Under the pieces are notes generated by a model. The model saw only the letters and a program-made list of their open reading frames with translations, was not told where the DNA came from and did not search any database. 64,000 bases of DNA, from NCBI GenBank assembly GCA_039583875.1, contig CM077160.1:115277314-115341313 (forward strand). Reading direction: 5' to 3'. This DNA comes from Platanthera guangdongensis (taxonomy: Eukaryota; Streptophyta; Magnoliopsida; Asparagales; Orchidaceae). The position numbers and the translations under genes were made by a program. Shown here piece by piece: positions 1 through 11,560 of this stretch (positions are counted from its first letter, which is position 1; every line of letters starts with the position of its first letter).

Positions 1-346
1 TGGAGTACAAAGCGGCAAGATGAAGCCAAGCGGCCTTGACCGTCTCATCATGACGTATGACGGGAAGGCACTCATCAGAAAGACTGTTCGCAAGCCAAGT
101 ACGCACAAGCGCGTCACTGGCATCCCAGTCATCAAAGAGAGGTGAAGTGATAGGAGGTGGGTCATCAACGAGGTGGTGGCGTTTGCGTTGTGAGCGAAGA
201 AGAAAGGTGAAAGAGACGCTCCAATCCGGGTAGTTGGAGCCAACAAGTTTGGAAACGGTCCCAAGGTTCCCGGAAGGAGTAGGGGGAAGAGGAGGAGCCG
301 GATTGGCAACAGGGGTGGTGGCAGTAGAGGCATCAGAAAAAGCCAT
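1..346 (-). CDS. Copia retrotransposon Gag, N-terminal part (runs off left edge)
   Basis: Reading leftward from an ATG at 346-344, the frame stays open to the window edge (about 115 codons). After a Ser/Thr/Pro-rich leader it contains the motif KLVGSNYPDWSVSFTFLLRS, typical of the start of plant Copia Gag proteins, where a G-S-N-Y-x-x-W core opens the Gag domain. Gag would form the particle that packages element RNA. The start was chosen because this ATG opens the frame downstream of a primer-binding site at 881-892 and an LTR at 893-1255, the expected order for a minus-strand element. The rest of gag and all of pol lie outside the window, so intactness cannot be judged. Copia assignment is strong; the clade is not determined. 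Confidence 0.75.
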   Translation of the reverse strand, partial: MAFSDASTATTPVANPAPPLPPTPSGNLGTVSKLVGSNYPDWSVSFTFLLRSQRKRHHLVDDPPPITSPLFDDWDASDALVRTWLANSLSDECLPVIRHDETVKAAWLHLAALYS

Positions 347-880
347 AGCAGCTGGAAACAAGGGAAGCCGGGCGGTTAGGATACAACCCGCGCGGATAGG
401 AAGAAAAGCTGCAGCGGTCTCGAGGGTAGAAACCAGCGGCCAGAAAAGCCACGACAAAACCGCAGGCGCAAGCAGAGGGGAAGAAGTCGAGCGGCTAGAG
501 GACAAGTCGCACGAACAGGAGCAAGGACAAAAACAGGTCGCTGCGATAGGAGGCGGCGGGTAGGTAACAATCCGCGCAAAGAAAGAAGGGCGGCAGCGGT
601 CTCAAGGGACTAAATCCAGCGGCCAGAAAGGCCACGACCTAGCTGCAGACACAAGCAGAGGGGAAGAGGGCGAACGACTAGAGGACAGGCCGTGCGAACA
701 GAAGAGGGCGACCGGCTAGAGAACAGGCCGGGCGAGCAGAAGAAGGTGACCGACTAGAGAACAGGCCGGGCGAGCAGAAGAAGGCGAACGGCTAGAGAAT
801 AGGCCGCGCGAATAAAAAGCAAACCGGCACAACAAGCCGGGCAGACAGCAAGACACAGAATCAGGAGGAGTAGATCGAGT
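347..880 (-). repeat. Copia leader with two levels of tandem repetition
   Basis: The untranslated leader between PBS and gag is GC-rich and internally duplicated. A block of about 185 bp starting near 375 recurs, diverged, from about 556; both copies carry the 'cagcggccagaaa' and 'agcagaggggaaga' segments. Inside the second copy a unit of about 38 bp containing 'gaacaggccgggcgagcag' is repeated about four times (664-820). No coding function is credible; the open frames here are by-products of the repeats. Confidence 0.7.
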
Positions 881-892
881 CCTCTGATACCA
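881..892 (-). other. Copia primer-binding site
   Basis: On the minus strand this reads TGGTATCAGAGG, directly after the LTR end. It matches the usual plant LTR-element PBS complementary to the 3' end of initiator-Met tRNA. Confidence 0.85.
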
Positions 893-1255
893 TGTTAGAA
901 AGCAGTAAAAAGAGAGAACAAGCAGAATAACTTTTGAATAATTGAAATTTTATTATCCAAAAATGATATCTATTACAAAGGTATGCCCTCCCTTATATAG
1001 AATGGAGGAGAGAAGAGAGAATACAAATAAGAGATGTGGGACTAAAAAATACAAGTTAAGCGGACTGTACAAGGTAAAACCGCACAAGCCGCGCGGTTAG
1101 ACAGAAGGGCTAACCGCACGGCTTACCATAAGAGAAGCAGATAGGTCGCCGATGAAGATCGCTAGACCGCCCGGTTAACAAGCCGAAGAGACAAGCCGCC
1201 AGACCGCGCGGTCTCCAACCCGCCAAGACAGACCGCCCGGTCTCCAACTTTAACA
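893..1255 (-). mobile_element. Copia 5' LTR (363 bp)
   Basis: The segment begins and ends with the inverted pair TGTTA...TAACA and lies next to a PBS, which defines it as the 5' LTR of the minus-strand Copia element. On the minus strand a TATA-like 'ctatataag' lies near 1000. The distal part carries several copies of a palindromic C-C-G-C-G-C-G-G type motif. The partner LTR and second target-site copy are beyond the left edge; the adjacent candidate target site is 'aataa' at 1256-1260, inside a short AAT microsatellite. Confidence 0.8.
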
Positions 1256-3129
1256 AATAATAATAATAATAATAATAACCAAACCTAAACCTACCCCCCT
1301 TCTTTAAAAATGAAAACCCGAGCCGGCATGATTCCCGCAACCCGCATCCCGCACGAGTTTCCCCCGATCCCGCTCCGTCGGCCCCGCCTCCGTCTCCCGA
1401 GCGCCCAGCGACCCTCTCCTCCGCCTCCAGTTGCTGGCAAATTCCTCCTCCAGGCCTTGCACCCCTTCCTCTTGCTTCCCCGCCGTCTCCGACGCTTCCC
1501 TTGGCCGGCAACTCCCGCAGCAACCCTTTTCTTGGCCGGCTGCTTCCAAGGAGGACGACCACCCCTTTTTTCCCCTCCTCTTCTCCTCCCCCGGCCAGTG
1601 AGGGCAAAGACGACGTTTCTTCTCCGGCAACCCTAGCTCCTACTCGTTCCGGCGGGTGGATTTTGTGAGGGACTCCTAGGGGTTCGCTCGAAACCCCTTT
1701 TCGTGAATTACTGAGCCCAATCTGGTCTCCTTGGGTAAGGAACTCTGCCTCACTCCCATTTTAAGTTTGCTCTAATTTTTATTACGCTAATATTCGCTCC
1801 CCAATCGATGTAACCGCGTTGATTCAACGTGTGTTCGTCGTATATTCGACTAATCCAGTCTTATTTGTGTTTACGGTGCCGCTCTTCAGGTCTAGTGGTG
1901 GAATCACTCCAAGCCCTCTCCGAATTAGGGTTTTTTCGCATCCAATCGCCGCCAAAATCCCTGATCCCTTGCGGTAGCCTCTTCTCCCCTCACTCTCGAG
2001 TGAGGTAAATTCCTAAACTCCTCTCATGTTGTGTAGCACGGTCATTAAATGCGTGTGCAAGTATATGAACCTTACTATTGCTTTGAAGTACATTGTGATC
2101 TTGGAACAGGTTTAGCTAGAGTCGTTAACCTCGCTTGCGCCATTTAGCTGTCGCTAGCGTTTTCGACGTCAGCTTAAGGCAAGTAGAGAACCCTCTCTCA
2201 CTTGCAAAACTTTAGATTTAATCTGGATACCTGTTTTTTTACAAATGTTTTTTCTACAAAATTCTGAATTCTCATAATGTTGACATGACATAACATGATA
2301 AGTAACCACCTAAGTACGAAACATAAAGACAAATCTGTAGTTGTAAGCAAATCTTTGAATTGTAGAGTCTAACAGGGCATCTGTCTGCTGGCATGGTCAC
2401 GACAAGCAGGATTACTTTTCTAATAAGACTTGCACCTAGATCTGAACGTGAGCCATGTGCGCCCGCTATAACACCTACACTTCATCGATCACGACTTACA
2501 ATATTTTTTTCATTTGGCTATACTCCGGAGTAGGCTAATCTTTCAGAAATGTCTATTTGACTTGGCTTTTGGTATGTTTGGTAGCTTTGTACAAGATAGA
2601 TCAGTACTTGAATATGTCTGTCTGTTTTTGCTCATATTCTAATTAACTAACTTGCTCAAGTTTAAATATTAAGTTCTAAGGTATTTTCCTTCTGTCTTGA
2701 ATTTGCCTTAGGTTTCGTGACTGCGCCTCCTGCCCCCTGAGCTACTTCCCGTTCAGCTGCAGTTTTGCTTGTAGGTTTTTCCTTTGTAGTTGCTTGCATC
2801 AGGTTTTATGTATTTAAATCCTTTACTGACTGTTCGTTTATCATGTAATAGTTATGGTAAATCATTTTCTTTTGTATCATGGACAACTTCTGGGAGGTTT
2901 CTGTTGTACTATATCATTTTATGACATTTCCATTACTGTTATTATTGCATTTATTCATGTTTCAGTACTGTGTGTAACATTAAATTTTACAAGGAAATAC
3001 ATGTGAATTAAATTTTCACTGTTTTAAAATCTTAAGCGCTTCCGCATATATCTTTGTTTTTTAAAAAACCATAACCTTTTCACCAAAACAGGTATTTAAA
3101 ATTTCATATTTTCTCTATATCCGCCTTAG
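1256..3129. other. Gene-free stretch, probably LTR-derived
   Basis: After an (AAT)n tract there is a C-rich segment (about 1300-1640), then AT-rich DNA with short 'ccctctctcacttgcaaaac'-like pieces and a 'tgacatgacataacatgat' segment. I see no coding similarity. The block runs straight into a terminal repeat at 3130-3214 that recurs near 63.5 kb, so most of it is probably the body of a long, degenerate LTR. Confidence 0.35.
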
Positions 3130-3214
3130 CAGACATGGTTTCTTTTCGCTCATGTCTGTGGCATCACGGCCCGCCCGAAGCGCACTCTGACTTTCGTCAA
3201 GACGGGTCATGACA
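3130..3214 (+). repeat. LTR-end-like repeat, copy 1
   Basis: About 85 bp from 'cagacatgg' to 'gggtcatgaca' recur in the same orientation at 63530-63615 with scattered substitutions. Ending in 'tgaca' it resembles the 3' end of a plant gypsy LTR, but neither copy is followed by a recognisable primer-binding site. Confidence 0.6.
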
Positions 3215-3564
3215 CCCGGCGAGCTCCAGTATCAGTCCGCACTGACTGACGGTCTCTGCGGCTTCCACTTGCCGCTTCATCAGAGCAAGACCAAGACAAC
3301 TTCCAAGCCGGTCTGCAGAGCTCCAGTTCTTCAGTCCGCTTCATGCCAGACTCCACAGATATAGTTTCTATCCGCCCGGTCACTTCCTGGGATTCAACTG
3401 CTTGCTGAGGAAATGCCGGCCTGGCAGACCGCCACTGCTGTCCGCGTAGTCCGCGCGAACAGACCGCCCAGGCCGCTACAGAACAAACCGTTTGCAACAT
3501 CCCTGCCGACCTAGCAGTCCGCCAACCCTGTCCGCGAAGTCCGCGCGGATAGGTTGCCCAAGTC

Positions 3565-3758
3565 CTCCATTCACCCACTTTCACTTCACAAATTTCAACA
3601 ATCATCTTCTTCATACAATCGATGTTAGCATCTCCTAATCTAACATGCCAAAAATTAGTAGAAGCACGAGGAATTAAAGATGAAACTTGATTACCTTTCA
3701 ATTCCATAACATTCAATTTAAAAAACTTTTTGATACAAAGCATTTTCCAATGAAACAT
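3565..3758 (-). pseudogene. Copia pol fragment (pre-integrase region)
   Basis: The minus-strand translation contains 'STNFWHVRLGDANID', resembling the W-H-x-R-L-G-H zinc-binding start of Copia integrase, preceded by a Lys/Phe-rich stretch typical of the GAG-pre-integrase linker. The His of the L-G-H motif is replaced by Asp. No continuation into integrase is seen: the frame then enters GC-rich sequence (3215-3560) with repeated 'ccgcgcg' motifs. It is a small decayed fragment; the assignment rests on one motif. Confidence 0.4.
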
Positions 3759-3872
3759 TATTTGGAGTTATTGTGGCCAACTACAGGCTCATGCAGACCG
3801 ATGTACATTGCATCATCCTAGCCCGGGAGCGGTTGAGCGCGCAAATAGTCAATGAAAAGGAGACGATTGGCA

Positions 3873-5865
3873 TGTAACACCCCAAAAGTTTGAGCGCGCA
3901 AATGTTTTGGAATGCTGTAAGTGCTAGAATAAGTTTTAATTCTCATGGAGTTGTGTTAACTATCATGGAGTTGTGTTAACTCTCATGAAGTTGTGTTAAC
4001 TCTCATGGAGTTGTGTTAGTTAGTGTGAAATTATGTTAGCTATTGTGGCGTCGTGTTAGCAAGTGTTGTGTCATGTTAACTGGTGTGGCGTCGTGTTCAC
4101 TAGTTTGGCGTCGTGTTCACTAGTTTGGCATCGTGTTCACTTGTTTCGCGTCGTGTTTACCAGTTTGACATCACATTCATAAGTTTGGTGTTGTATTCAC
4201 TAGTTTGGGGGCCGTGTTCACTAGTTTGGCATCGTGTTCACTCGACGGCACGAGTTAGAGAGTTGTTTGGAAACGTCTGTGAGCCTTTTTCGTAAATAAA
4301 CATTTTCTTGGCGTCCGATCTTCTTGGAACTGGAACTGATGGCTCAGATCTTTCACCTGTGAACCCTAAATAGGGCATATGAGATCTCTTCTCTCACTTT
4401 TTTCTAAAGTTCTTGGTACTTTACGACTCGTGAGCGAAAGTGAGCAGAGGAGGAAGAAGACCTATATTTCGCCATTGTTGGAGCTTCAGAGCTCCTTTTG
4501 ACGATCTGAGATCGAATTTATAGAGAGGGCTTGAAGGCGAACGTTTTCATCCTTGTTATTCAAGACTTCCATGACAAGGAAGAGGTATCGTAATGTTATG
4601 ATATCTCTCCTCCCGATCTTAGGATGCATGCATAACATCTTTTATTAATGCCTTTTATTTCTTGCAATTTTCTTGGCACCGGATCTCTCAAATTAGAGGG
4701 GTTCTAGTCGCCTTAGTTGAGGAGGAACCACCGAGTTGATTGTGTTCATCCCTGACATATTTTTGCATTATAAATCAGCCCCATTAGTGGATTAGGTATT
4801 GTGGGTAAATCAATCGTGACTAGTGGTACGATTCGATGATGTCGCTTGACATGTATTTTAGTGATTTTTTAAAATCCTATTGCGACGAAGACGCCATTGT
4901 TATGCCCTTAATTTCGTGAGGAAACGAATGGTGACTTAGGGCAGGGGAAAATGTGCATGTTGATTGCTATGCGAAGGCGCGACTTTGTCTTTATGGTCGG
5001 CTGGCTAGTCCCATGATGATGATATTCACATGTTGAGGGTGTCACAGCAAGTCCCCTTTTGGGAAAACCGACAAGAACAATTGTGGTTTTAGACAAGCCC
5101 GTGTGAAGCGACCCATGAGCGGGAAGAGTCAAAGCAAGGGTTCTTAGCATCAGTTGAAATATTTGGGTAGAACCGATAAGAACGTCAAAGCTTACGAGCA
5201 AACCTGGGTGTTGTGACCCATGCGTGGGTGGGGCCTAAACGAGAGGTCCATTAACGACTTGAAGGTCGTTGGGAAAATGGAAGTACCCATGTGATTGTTG
5301 TGATGTGATAATGTGTGATGACATGTTAGAATCATACACGTTATAAGGTGTCTTGGGTGAAACCCAGATTTGCATTCATGCAGCATTTGTAGGTCCCTTT
5401 TATTTAAATGCTCATCATATAAATGTGTTTGATGCTTGTGACACTTTTATTGTATGTTTCTGTGTTATTTAAGCTTTATTACATATGCGTATGAAGTGTT
5501 GACTTGTTAGGTGATGAAGTTCGTCAGGTTTTGTTAAGGACGACCGAGAGGAGAGATGGTGTTACACCGTTGTGGTTAGCCATAGCTGACCCACGTTATA
5601 CTACGTCTGCTGTATTTTTACAATTTGCTATGCATAATGTATTGAATGTTGATTTGGACATTTGGGTGATGTAAGATCATAAGGCCAGTTGACTCCCATG
5701 ATTTTATAGACAACTTCTAGTTTGTTTAGAGTTTCTGCTGTTTATTTTGCGTTTTGAGATGACCAGTGTTCTTATATCATTTTATAATACCAAAGTTATG
5801 GCATCTATAAGCTGTGGGGTCCTGGCCGAACTCATACTATATGATTTTATAGGGGAGGTGTTACA
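3873..5865 (+). mobile_element. 5' LTR of a plus-strand gypsy element (1993 bp)
   Basis: It starts TGTAACACC and ends GGTGTTACA, a perfect inverted pair, and is followed three bases later by a PBS. The sequence is related, in opposite orientation, to the solo LTR at 19803-22115: both share the 'gctgacccacgtta' segment and the 'ggtgaaac'/'gtttcaccc' segment in matching order. This is the type of long LTR seen in Tekay/Del-like chromoviruses, but the clade is inferred only from LTR style. Confidence 0.8.
3941..4241 (+). repeat. 20-bp tandem array inside the LTR (15 units)
   Basis: Fifteen consecutive units can be aligned, all 20 bp except one of 21 bp. Early units read like 'tctcatggagttgtgttaac', later ones like 'tagtttggcgtcgtgttcac', so the array drifts gradually along its length. 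A 60-codon open frame across it is a product of the repeat. Confidence 0.9.
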
Positions 5866-5868
5866 TTT

Positions 5869-5881
5869 TGGTATCAGAGTC
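5869..5881 (+). other. Gypsy primer-binding site
   Basis: TGGTATCAGAGTC begins three bases after the LTR end and matches the plant initiator-Met tRNA PBS. Confidence 0.85.
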
Positions 5882-6089
5882 AGGTTAGTGTCCAAGATGA
5901 GGATAAGTATCTGATAGTGATCGATTTAGTGCAATCGGATCGTGTAAAGAAGTTGTTCACATATGAGTATTTTGCGGAAGCATGAGTTTTCTTATGTTCA
6001 AGTTTTGTGGATAGAACTGGACTCATTTGTTATCTTTCTTATGATAGAGTGGAAACAACAATGTTGGGACTCAGGTTGTGTCTCTATCA

Positions 6090-6791
6090 GATTTCTGTCG
6101 CATGCTAGCAGAGGCAATGGTAGCAGCCCAGGCTGCAGCGGTGCCATAGGTTGCGACACATGCTATGTAGGTTGTGACTCCTGTTCCACGAGGTGCGACG
6201 TATGTTGTACCTGAGGAAGAGGCCAGACTTGCAGAACCGTTAACTGAGAGATTGGTCGTTGGGCAGGGAGATCATCAGATGAAGTATTTTCAGAGTTTCG
6301 ATCCTCCGACATTCAAGGGAGTCGACACTCCGACTGATGCTGAGGACTAGTTGGCGAAGATTTAGGAACTCTTGAGGGCGATAGATACCCCAGGGGACAA
6401 GTAATCCCAATTTGCGGCCTTTATGTTGGAAGGCGATGCAATGTTGTGGTGGGTGAGCCATAGCGACCGTCAGTTTCCTGGACACACCCTAGTTATAGAT
6501 GAGTTTGTGAGTGCCTTCTTGAAGTGGTGTATCCCCTCTTCGACGAGGTTGACCCTTCAGAGACAGTTTTTTCTTTTATCACAGCAAGAGATAATAGTAG
6601 ATGAGTATCTGCAAAGAGCCAAAGAGTTTGCTCGATTGGGTCGTTATGCGGGTAAGACAATGACAGATGATGGAGAAAGAGATAACCTCTTCTATGGAGG
6701 TTTGAGAGAGAATCTGCGTCTGCCGCTCATAGAACTGAAGGAATTATGGCTTGACAAGATGGTGGAGGCGGCTCGAATTTTGGAAAGAGAC
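6090..6791 (+). pseudogene. Gypsy Gag remnant, interrupted
   Basis: Gag-like protein begins around 6270 with an F-D-P-P-T-F-K-G motif and, after in-frame stops, continues from 6423 with 'FMLEGDAMLWWVSHSDRQFP', the classic Q-F-A-A-F-M-L-x-G-D-A-x-x-W-W block of chromovirus Gag, then 'FFLLSQQEIIVDEYLQRAKE' and 'RDNLFYGGLRENLR'. It would be a capsid protein of the element whose LTR is at 3873-5865. Stops occur at the 'AED*LAKI*' region, and the frame ends at 6791 where the Athila-like LTR begins. No pol of this element was found on the far side of that insertion, so the element was probably degraded before or after it. Confidence 0.75.
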
Positions 6792-8439
6792 TGATGCGTT
6801 AACGACGAGTGCACTGATTGTTCAAGTAATATAAAATGAGAGTTTCCCCAAGTATCGATCTCAGAGGAATGCAGGTTAGGGCGTGTAATTCAATTGCTTA
6901 GAAATTTTATTATAAAGATTGAAAACAGAGATTTGGTTTAGTTTGACGATTTGCACTAAAAAATAATCTAAAAACTATGCGGGCCACACACATCACTTTG
7001 CATGGTGGATGGAATTACGCAGGACTTTAGCACTGCTTGGCTTGACAGATGGAAGAGTAGGATCATGGATGGAGTGGCAACGATGGCGGGAATTTGAGGG
7101 TCGAAATCACTTCCTCACAAGATGCACAACTAGCAATTGCTAGAGTGGCAAACAAATCACAACACAAGCAGACTGGACGATGGAGGCGAAACCACAAACA
7201 AAATTAACCACACAAGCTTTCATGGAAATGAAATAACAATTAAAACAAGAGTTTAATGTGTACATTAACCAATACATGAAGAAAGAAACCACAAATAACA
7301 ATATGGGTAGAGAAAGTATGTGAGATACAACCGAATTCGAAGACTCGTCGAGGATTCTCAGGAGGAATCGGCAGGGCGTCAATTCGCATCCTCACCCGAT
7401 CCTTGATTACCGTCCGGGGTATGAGAAGGTGGTCACCTTCTCCTACTTGACCCGTCTTCTTCGGTCGAACTACAATTCAACCACGTCTCTAGCAAATATC
7501 TCATTTCTTGATGATGAAGATGAAGCTCCAACCTTCTCCTTGGTGGCCTATGATGATGGAGCCGGCCCAGGGCGAAGCCCTAATAGATGGAGGATGACAA
7601 AAGGAAGTTCAGAGCTCCTCCCTACGATGGGTGGCGAAATAGGGTGAAAACGGAGCGAGAAATTGTGGAATGGAGAGAGATCCTGAAATAGGGCGATATC
7701 ATGCACTTAAATAGCAAAATCTGTCAAAAATGATCACGCACAGTCAAACACACGAACATGCGTGTGAAACCGTGTGATTTTTATCCGTCAACATTCCAAA
7801 CAGGCCAAGGATCCGCCCATGTGGTTTTTACTCACGCACGGTTGAAACAACCGTGCGTAACCAAAAATGCACGGGCCAGGACAAACCACACATATTTCGG
7901 CCAAGTAGCAGCTTGTGTGATTTTCTTCTCTCATGGTTGAAATCAACCGTGCGCGAAGGAAACGCCAATAAAAATCATAATTTTTTTAGACAAAACAGGT
8001 AGCTCGTACGATTTACTCTCGCACGGTCGAAATCGACCATGCATGACCTAAACGCACGAGTGACAGCAGACCCCTGCATTTCAGCACAATGACCGTGCAC
8101 GTGCAAAACACCCAATGCGCGAAGAAAATTCACACGACCATGCGATCATGAAGATCAGCATCTCAACTAGGACGAGGAAACACATGGGCAAAACACCATT
8201 GTGCAAAGGAAAAATGCACTATCATGCGAAATAAACAGAATTGTCAAACAAAAAGGGATCTGCCCTTACGTGTCCAAAATCACAACACCAGGGACACATG
8301 CCACCGACAAGCACAGACAAAAACCAAAACAACGAGCAAATTTCGGCTCTCAGGATCCCCTCTTTAAGATCTCCTTCCTATGAAGCACCACCAATAGGGG
8401 CTAACAACCGCGTAGTTTCCTAGGGCAAACTGTTTGCCA
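6792..8439 (-). mobile_element. 3' LTR of an Athila-like element (minus strand)
   Basis: From 6792 ('tgatgcgttaacgacgagtg') about 200 bp match a second copy at 14441-14651, defining one LTR edge. The other edge is less certain: I place it at 8439, where 'tgcca' is followed by 'cctccctc', the complement of a purine-rich tract. The LTR holds three similar hairpin palindromes (7834-8042). The open frames inside it show no recognisable protein. Confidence 0.6.
7834..8042. repeat. Three regularly spaced palindromes
   Basis: Perfect or near-perfect inverted repeats lie at 7834-7858, 7932-7951 and 8021-8042. Each has arms of the type CACGGTTG/CAACCGTG around a short GAAA(T) centre; the third copy has arms GGTCGA/TCGACC. 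Spacing is about 90-100 bp. A further 'cgtgcacg' lies near 8095. Confidence 0.8.
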
Positions 8440-8589
8440 CCTCCCTCAAGAGACATGCTTAGCCCTCTTCTTATCCTCCGTATAGTAGCTTCCCCTTTTC
8501 AGAGAAGAAGAGAACGAAGAAGATTTGTCATCTCGGAGCTGAGAATCCTTCATATAGGATGGCCTGGCCCAGAAGAGCATCTTCGCTTG

Positions 8590-8690
8590 ATTTTGAACTC
8601 TCTGTTTGGTCCCATTTCTATCAGTAGTTTAGGAGGGAAGTCATATTCACTTGGTTTTGTGGATGACTATTCTAGATAGACTTGTTCGTA
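8590..8690 (+). pseudogene. Copia integrase fragment
   Basis: The plus-strand translation shows LFGPISISSLGGKSYSLGF followed by VDDYSR and a stop. This matches the D-L-x-G-P...G-x-x-Y...F-V-D-D-Y-S-R block around the first catalytic Asp of Copia integrase. Nothing recognisable lies on either side, so it is an isolated remnant of about 33 codons sitting in the Athila-like element. Confidence 0.65.
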
Positions 8691-8857
8691 TACCAATTGA
8701 TTGAATTATGTTTCTGTGCTTCTTTGACTTCGGAAATGAGATCATGTAAGGAGGAGTATACGTTGTGAGTATGATAAAGCAACTTCATAGGGTTCAGGAA
8801 GGGTCACCTTGTGCTCCCCAGCGAATGTGTGTGCAATTGCACTCCACAACTGGCTAA

Positions 8858-9755
8858 GGCTTTGTTTGGCGGGGGGTTTTAGGAGCTGCACGCCGCAGAT
8901 TATTGATCTGCCCCGCCAAACAATCTTTTCGCGCTCTCCAGTAGACACCGCCCCCGCCCTCCAGACGTGAAAATATCGCGATTTGGATTCGTGAAATATT
9001 TTCACGACTCCAAAATCAGGCGCGCTGTGATTCACGGAAACACTATTCTTCTTCCGCCTTCCGTGGATCGCAGCAGTTCTTCCCCCGCTGATTTCTCCCC
9101 CTCCTTCATCAGATGCCATCATCCTCGCTTCCTTCCCCCGCTGATTTCTCCCCGAACTCCCCCCGCTGTTTTCTCCCCTGTCTTGTCCTAGCCATGAATC
9201 TCCCAACGAGCCCGCTGCTCTACTTACCTACACGTTGACCAGCCGCCTCCTCCGGTGAACATAGGTTTTGCATTCCACGATTTTTTAGATCTGTCCTGAT
9301 CTATGCCCGCCGCTCTCCCCAGACTGCATTTCACGATTTCTGCTACATCTCATGAATTTATTGCAATAGTTTGCTTCTATTTTTGAGTAACTTTATGTAA
9401 TTGTTTGTATTTATATTGTTTTTCAACTAGTGTCTTAGAATTATTGTTTTAAGTTCAAAAATAATTTAGTTGTTCTTGTGGATTGTAGCTGCTTTTTGTG
9501 GGTGTAGTTGTTCTTGTTTGTAGTTATATTGTTTGCAGTTATTGTTGTTTGTCTTTAATTACAAAAAATTAAACTGCACACCACAGCTATTTTTCCAAAC
9601 AACTTAACCACTTCACCGTTTGAAACAGCACTGCAACAACTGTTCTTCCAAACAGTTTCACAGATTCTGCCACCACTCTGCAAAACAGCTGATTATTTCA
9701 CCACTGCTTTTCACCACTGTTTCTCCAGTCAATGCAGCCGCGCCAAACAGAGCCT
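8858..9755. mobile_element. PIF/Harbinger-type MITE (898 bp)
   Basis: Terminal inverted repeats GGCTTTGTTTGGCG and CGCCAAACAGAGCC flank 898 bp with no transposase. A TAA target duplication is present at 8855-8857 and 9756-9758. The TAA target site and G-rich termini fit PIF/Harbinger (Tourist-like) non-autonomous elements. Open frames inside are not protein-like. Confidence 0.8.
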
Positions 9756-9758
9756 AAA

Positions 9759-11560
9759 AGTGCACTTCATGTGGAAATTAAGAATATGTGAAATATAAGC
9801 ATTAATATATTAAAAGTGAAGTGCTAGTGTGTGAAGCCGAGCCTAGATGAATCCGAAAATCCTTATATAAATCGAACTCATCACATCTCCAGACTTACCC
9901 GTTTGATCGTCCCGAACAAACCATCTCCCATGCGGACAATAAAAACAAAAGTTGGCATAACAATTGAAAGTGTGTAGTACCATGCGAAGCCACATACTCG
10001 CGCACGTAGAAATCTAGCGAAAGAAGTTTTAATTATGCGATGTAGATTACAAATTTCTAATTTGCGTTTTCACTTATTATTTCTACTCATAAATAGAATC
10101 ACTGTGAATCCTTGGATCACATGTAAAGAGAAAGTAAATTGATCGCTAAGAAGCGTATTGCCTAAGATCAGGGATCGGGACAACCTCCAAAGAAATTCAT
10201 CAATGATGATGTACAAAAGCTCACCCGTTCACACTCTCTCCACGACACTGGTTCAGTTCGAGGTGCGAATCAATAGGACTTTAGGTTCAGATTTAGGTGT
10301 GGGCTACGGTTCTGTAAACAGAGATAAACGCAGAGGCTAAGCACACCTAACCAAAATGAGCTCGCGGATATAAACACTATCCAAACATCAATGAAACACA
10401 AGTGCACCGCACCCCTAAACTTAAACTTGAAACTATATGTGTGCGCACCCTATTCTCAAACACTTTTTTATGCATCTTTATTTTTTATTTTCAAATTTTA
10501 TTTCTTTTTTTACAACAAATATCAACTGAATTTTCAAATAGGCATTGTCACTGCATTAACAAAAGATACACCACAACACACCTAACATTTTAAATTCAAC
10601 AAAAACATGAGCTCGGAGTTTGGTGTGCGATTAGGATAAATATTTTCGCTTTGGTGAAATGAGAGTGGAGCTGAATCAATGATAGGGATAAACACATCTA
10701 GGCTAAGCAAGGATAGAATGTTAGGCTCAGTGCAAAGGCTCAACTGGGCTAAAGGATGGCTCATTCCACAATCGCACTAATGAACCAACCTATACCCATA
10801 TTTCGAGAGTCGTGAGGGGCAATTTCTTAACCACCGAGAAAGACTATTCATCCTCTTGACTCGAGCAATACGATTCTAGTGATCCACTACACACATCAAT
10901 TACACTACTCTCGGATCTCACTAGATTCACAAACAAGTAGAATAAATCATATTTACATAGATAGAAAATTATAAAACTAATTGCATAAAGAAAAGATAAT
11001 TCTATACGAATTTCTATGTGAGACGCGAGCACTTGACTAGAAGCACTGCATGAGTCAACATTTTACTCAGTCTCTCAATCCTCTGTCGGCAAAATGATTT
11101 TCTAAATCACACACGAAAAATAGAATTCATCTGTGACATCAATAAATAAGTGGGCACTCACACGGGTGATGCGGTACGCGTGGCAAAATGCAAACTATAC
11201 ATAATCAAACTAAATTAAAAAGCACTTCTGGCATGCATATGAATGGTGCATGTGGAGTGGCTAATAAACAATATGGCTCTCCCTCAGACTTAGGCTAAGC
11301 ATTACTACACATGATATAGTAATAAAACTCAAAAAAAAGATAAGGGAGAGATTACCCAATGCTCAAAAATTGAGCATACCAGAAGATAGGTGAGTAGCAA
11401 CAAGAAAATATCTACAACCGCATCCAAAATAATTACCGCACTTGTAGGAAGAAGATCTCCAAACAAAAACATATATATATATATATAATACTGAATGAGT
11501 AGGGAAACAAACACACATAAGATCTGGGTTGTCTCCCAGTAGTGCCTTTGTTTACCGTTC
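9759..11560. other. Non-coding 3' region of the Athila-like element
   Basis: AT-rich DNA without recognisable genes. Near 11530, 'gggttgtctcccagtagtgc' is close to the antisense of a sequence often found downstream of pol in Athila-type elements, supporting minus-strand orientation. A short (AT)n tract lies near 11470. Segments near 10330 and 10690 share a 'ggctaagca' core, suggesting old internal duplication. Confidence 0.4.

Noticed and set aside
376..579. Overlapping open frames on both strands in the GC-rich Copia leader
   Set aside because: They follow tandem repeats with no protein-like motif and lie between a PBS and gag.
1110..1636. Long open frames in both directions over the C-rich stretch at 1.1-1.6 kb
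   Set aside because: Low-complexity composition, one frame crosses the LTR and the AAT microsatellite, and no domain is recognised.
3941..4241. CRISPR array
   Set aside because: Units are directly adjacent 20-bp repeats with no unique spacers, in a plant LTR.
8434..8679. A complete 81-codon gene
   Set aside because: Only its last third is protein-like and that part is a Copia integrase fragment.
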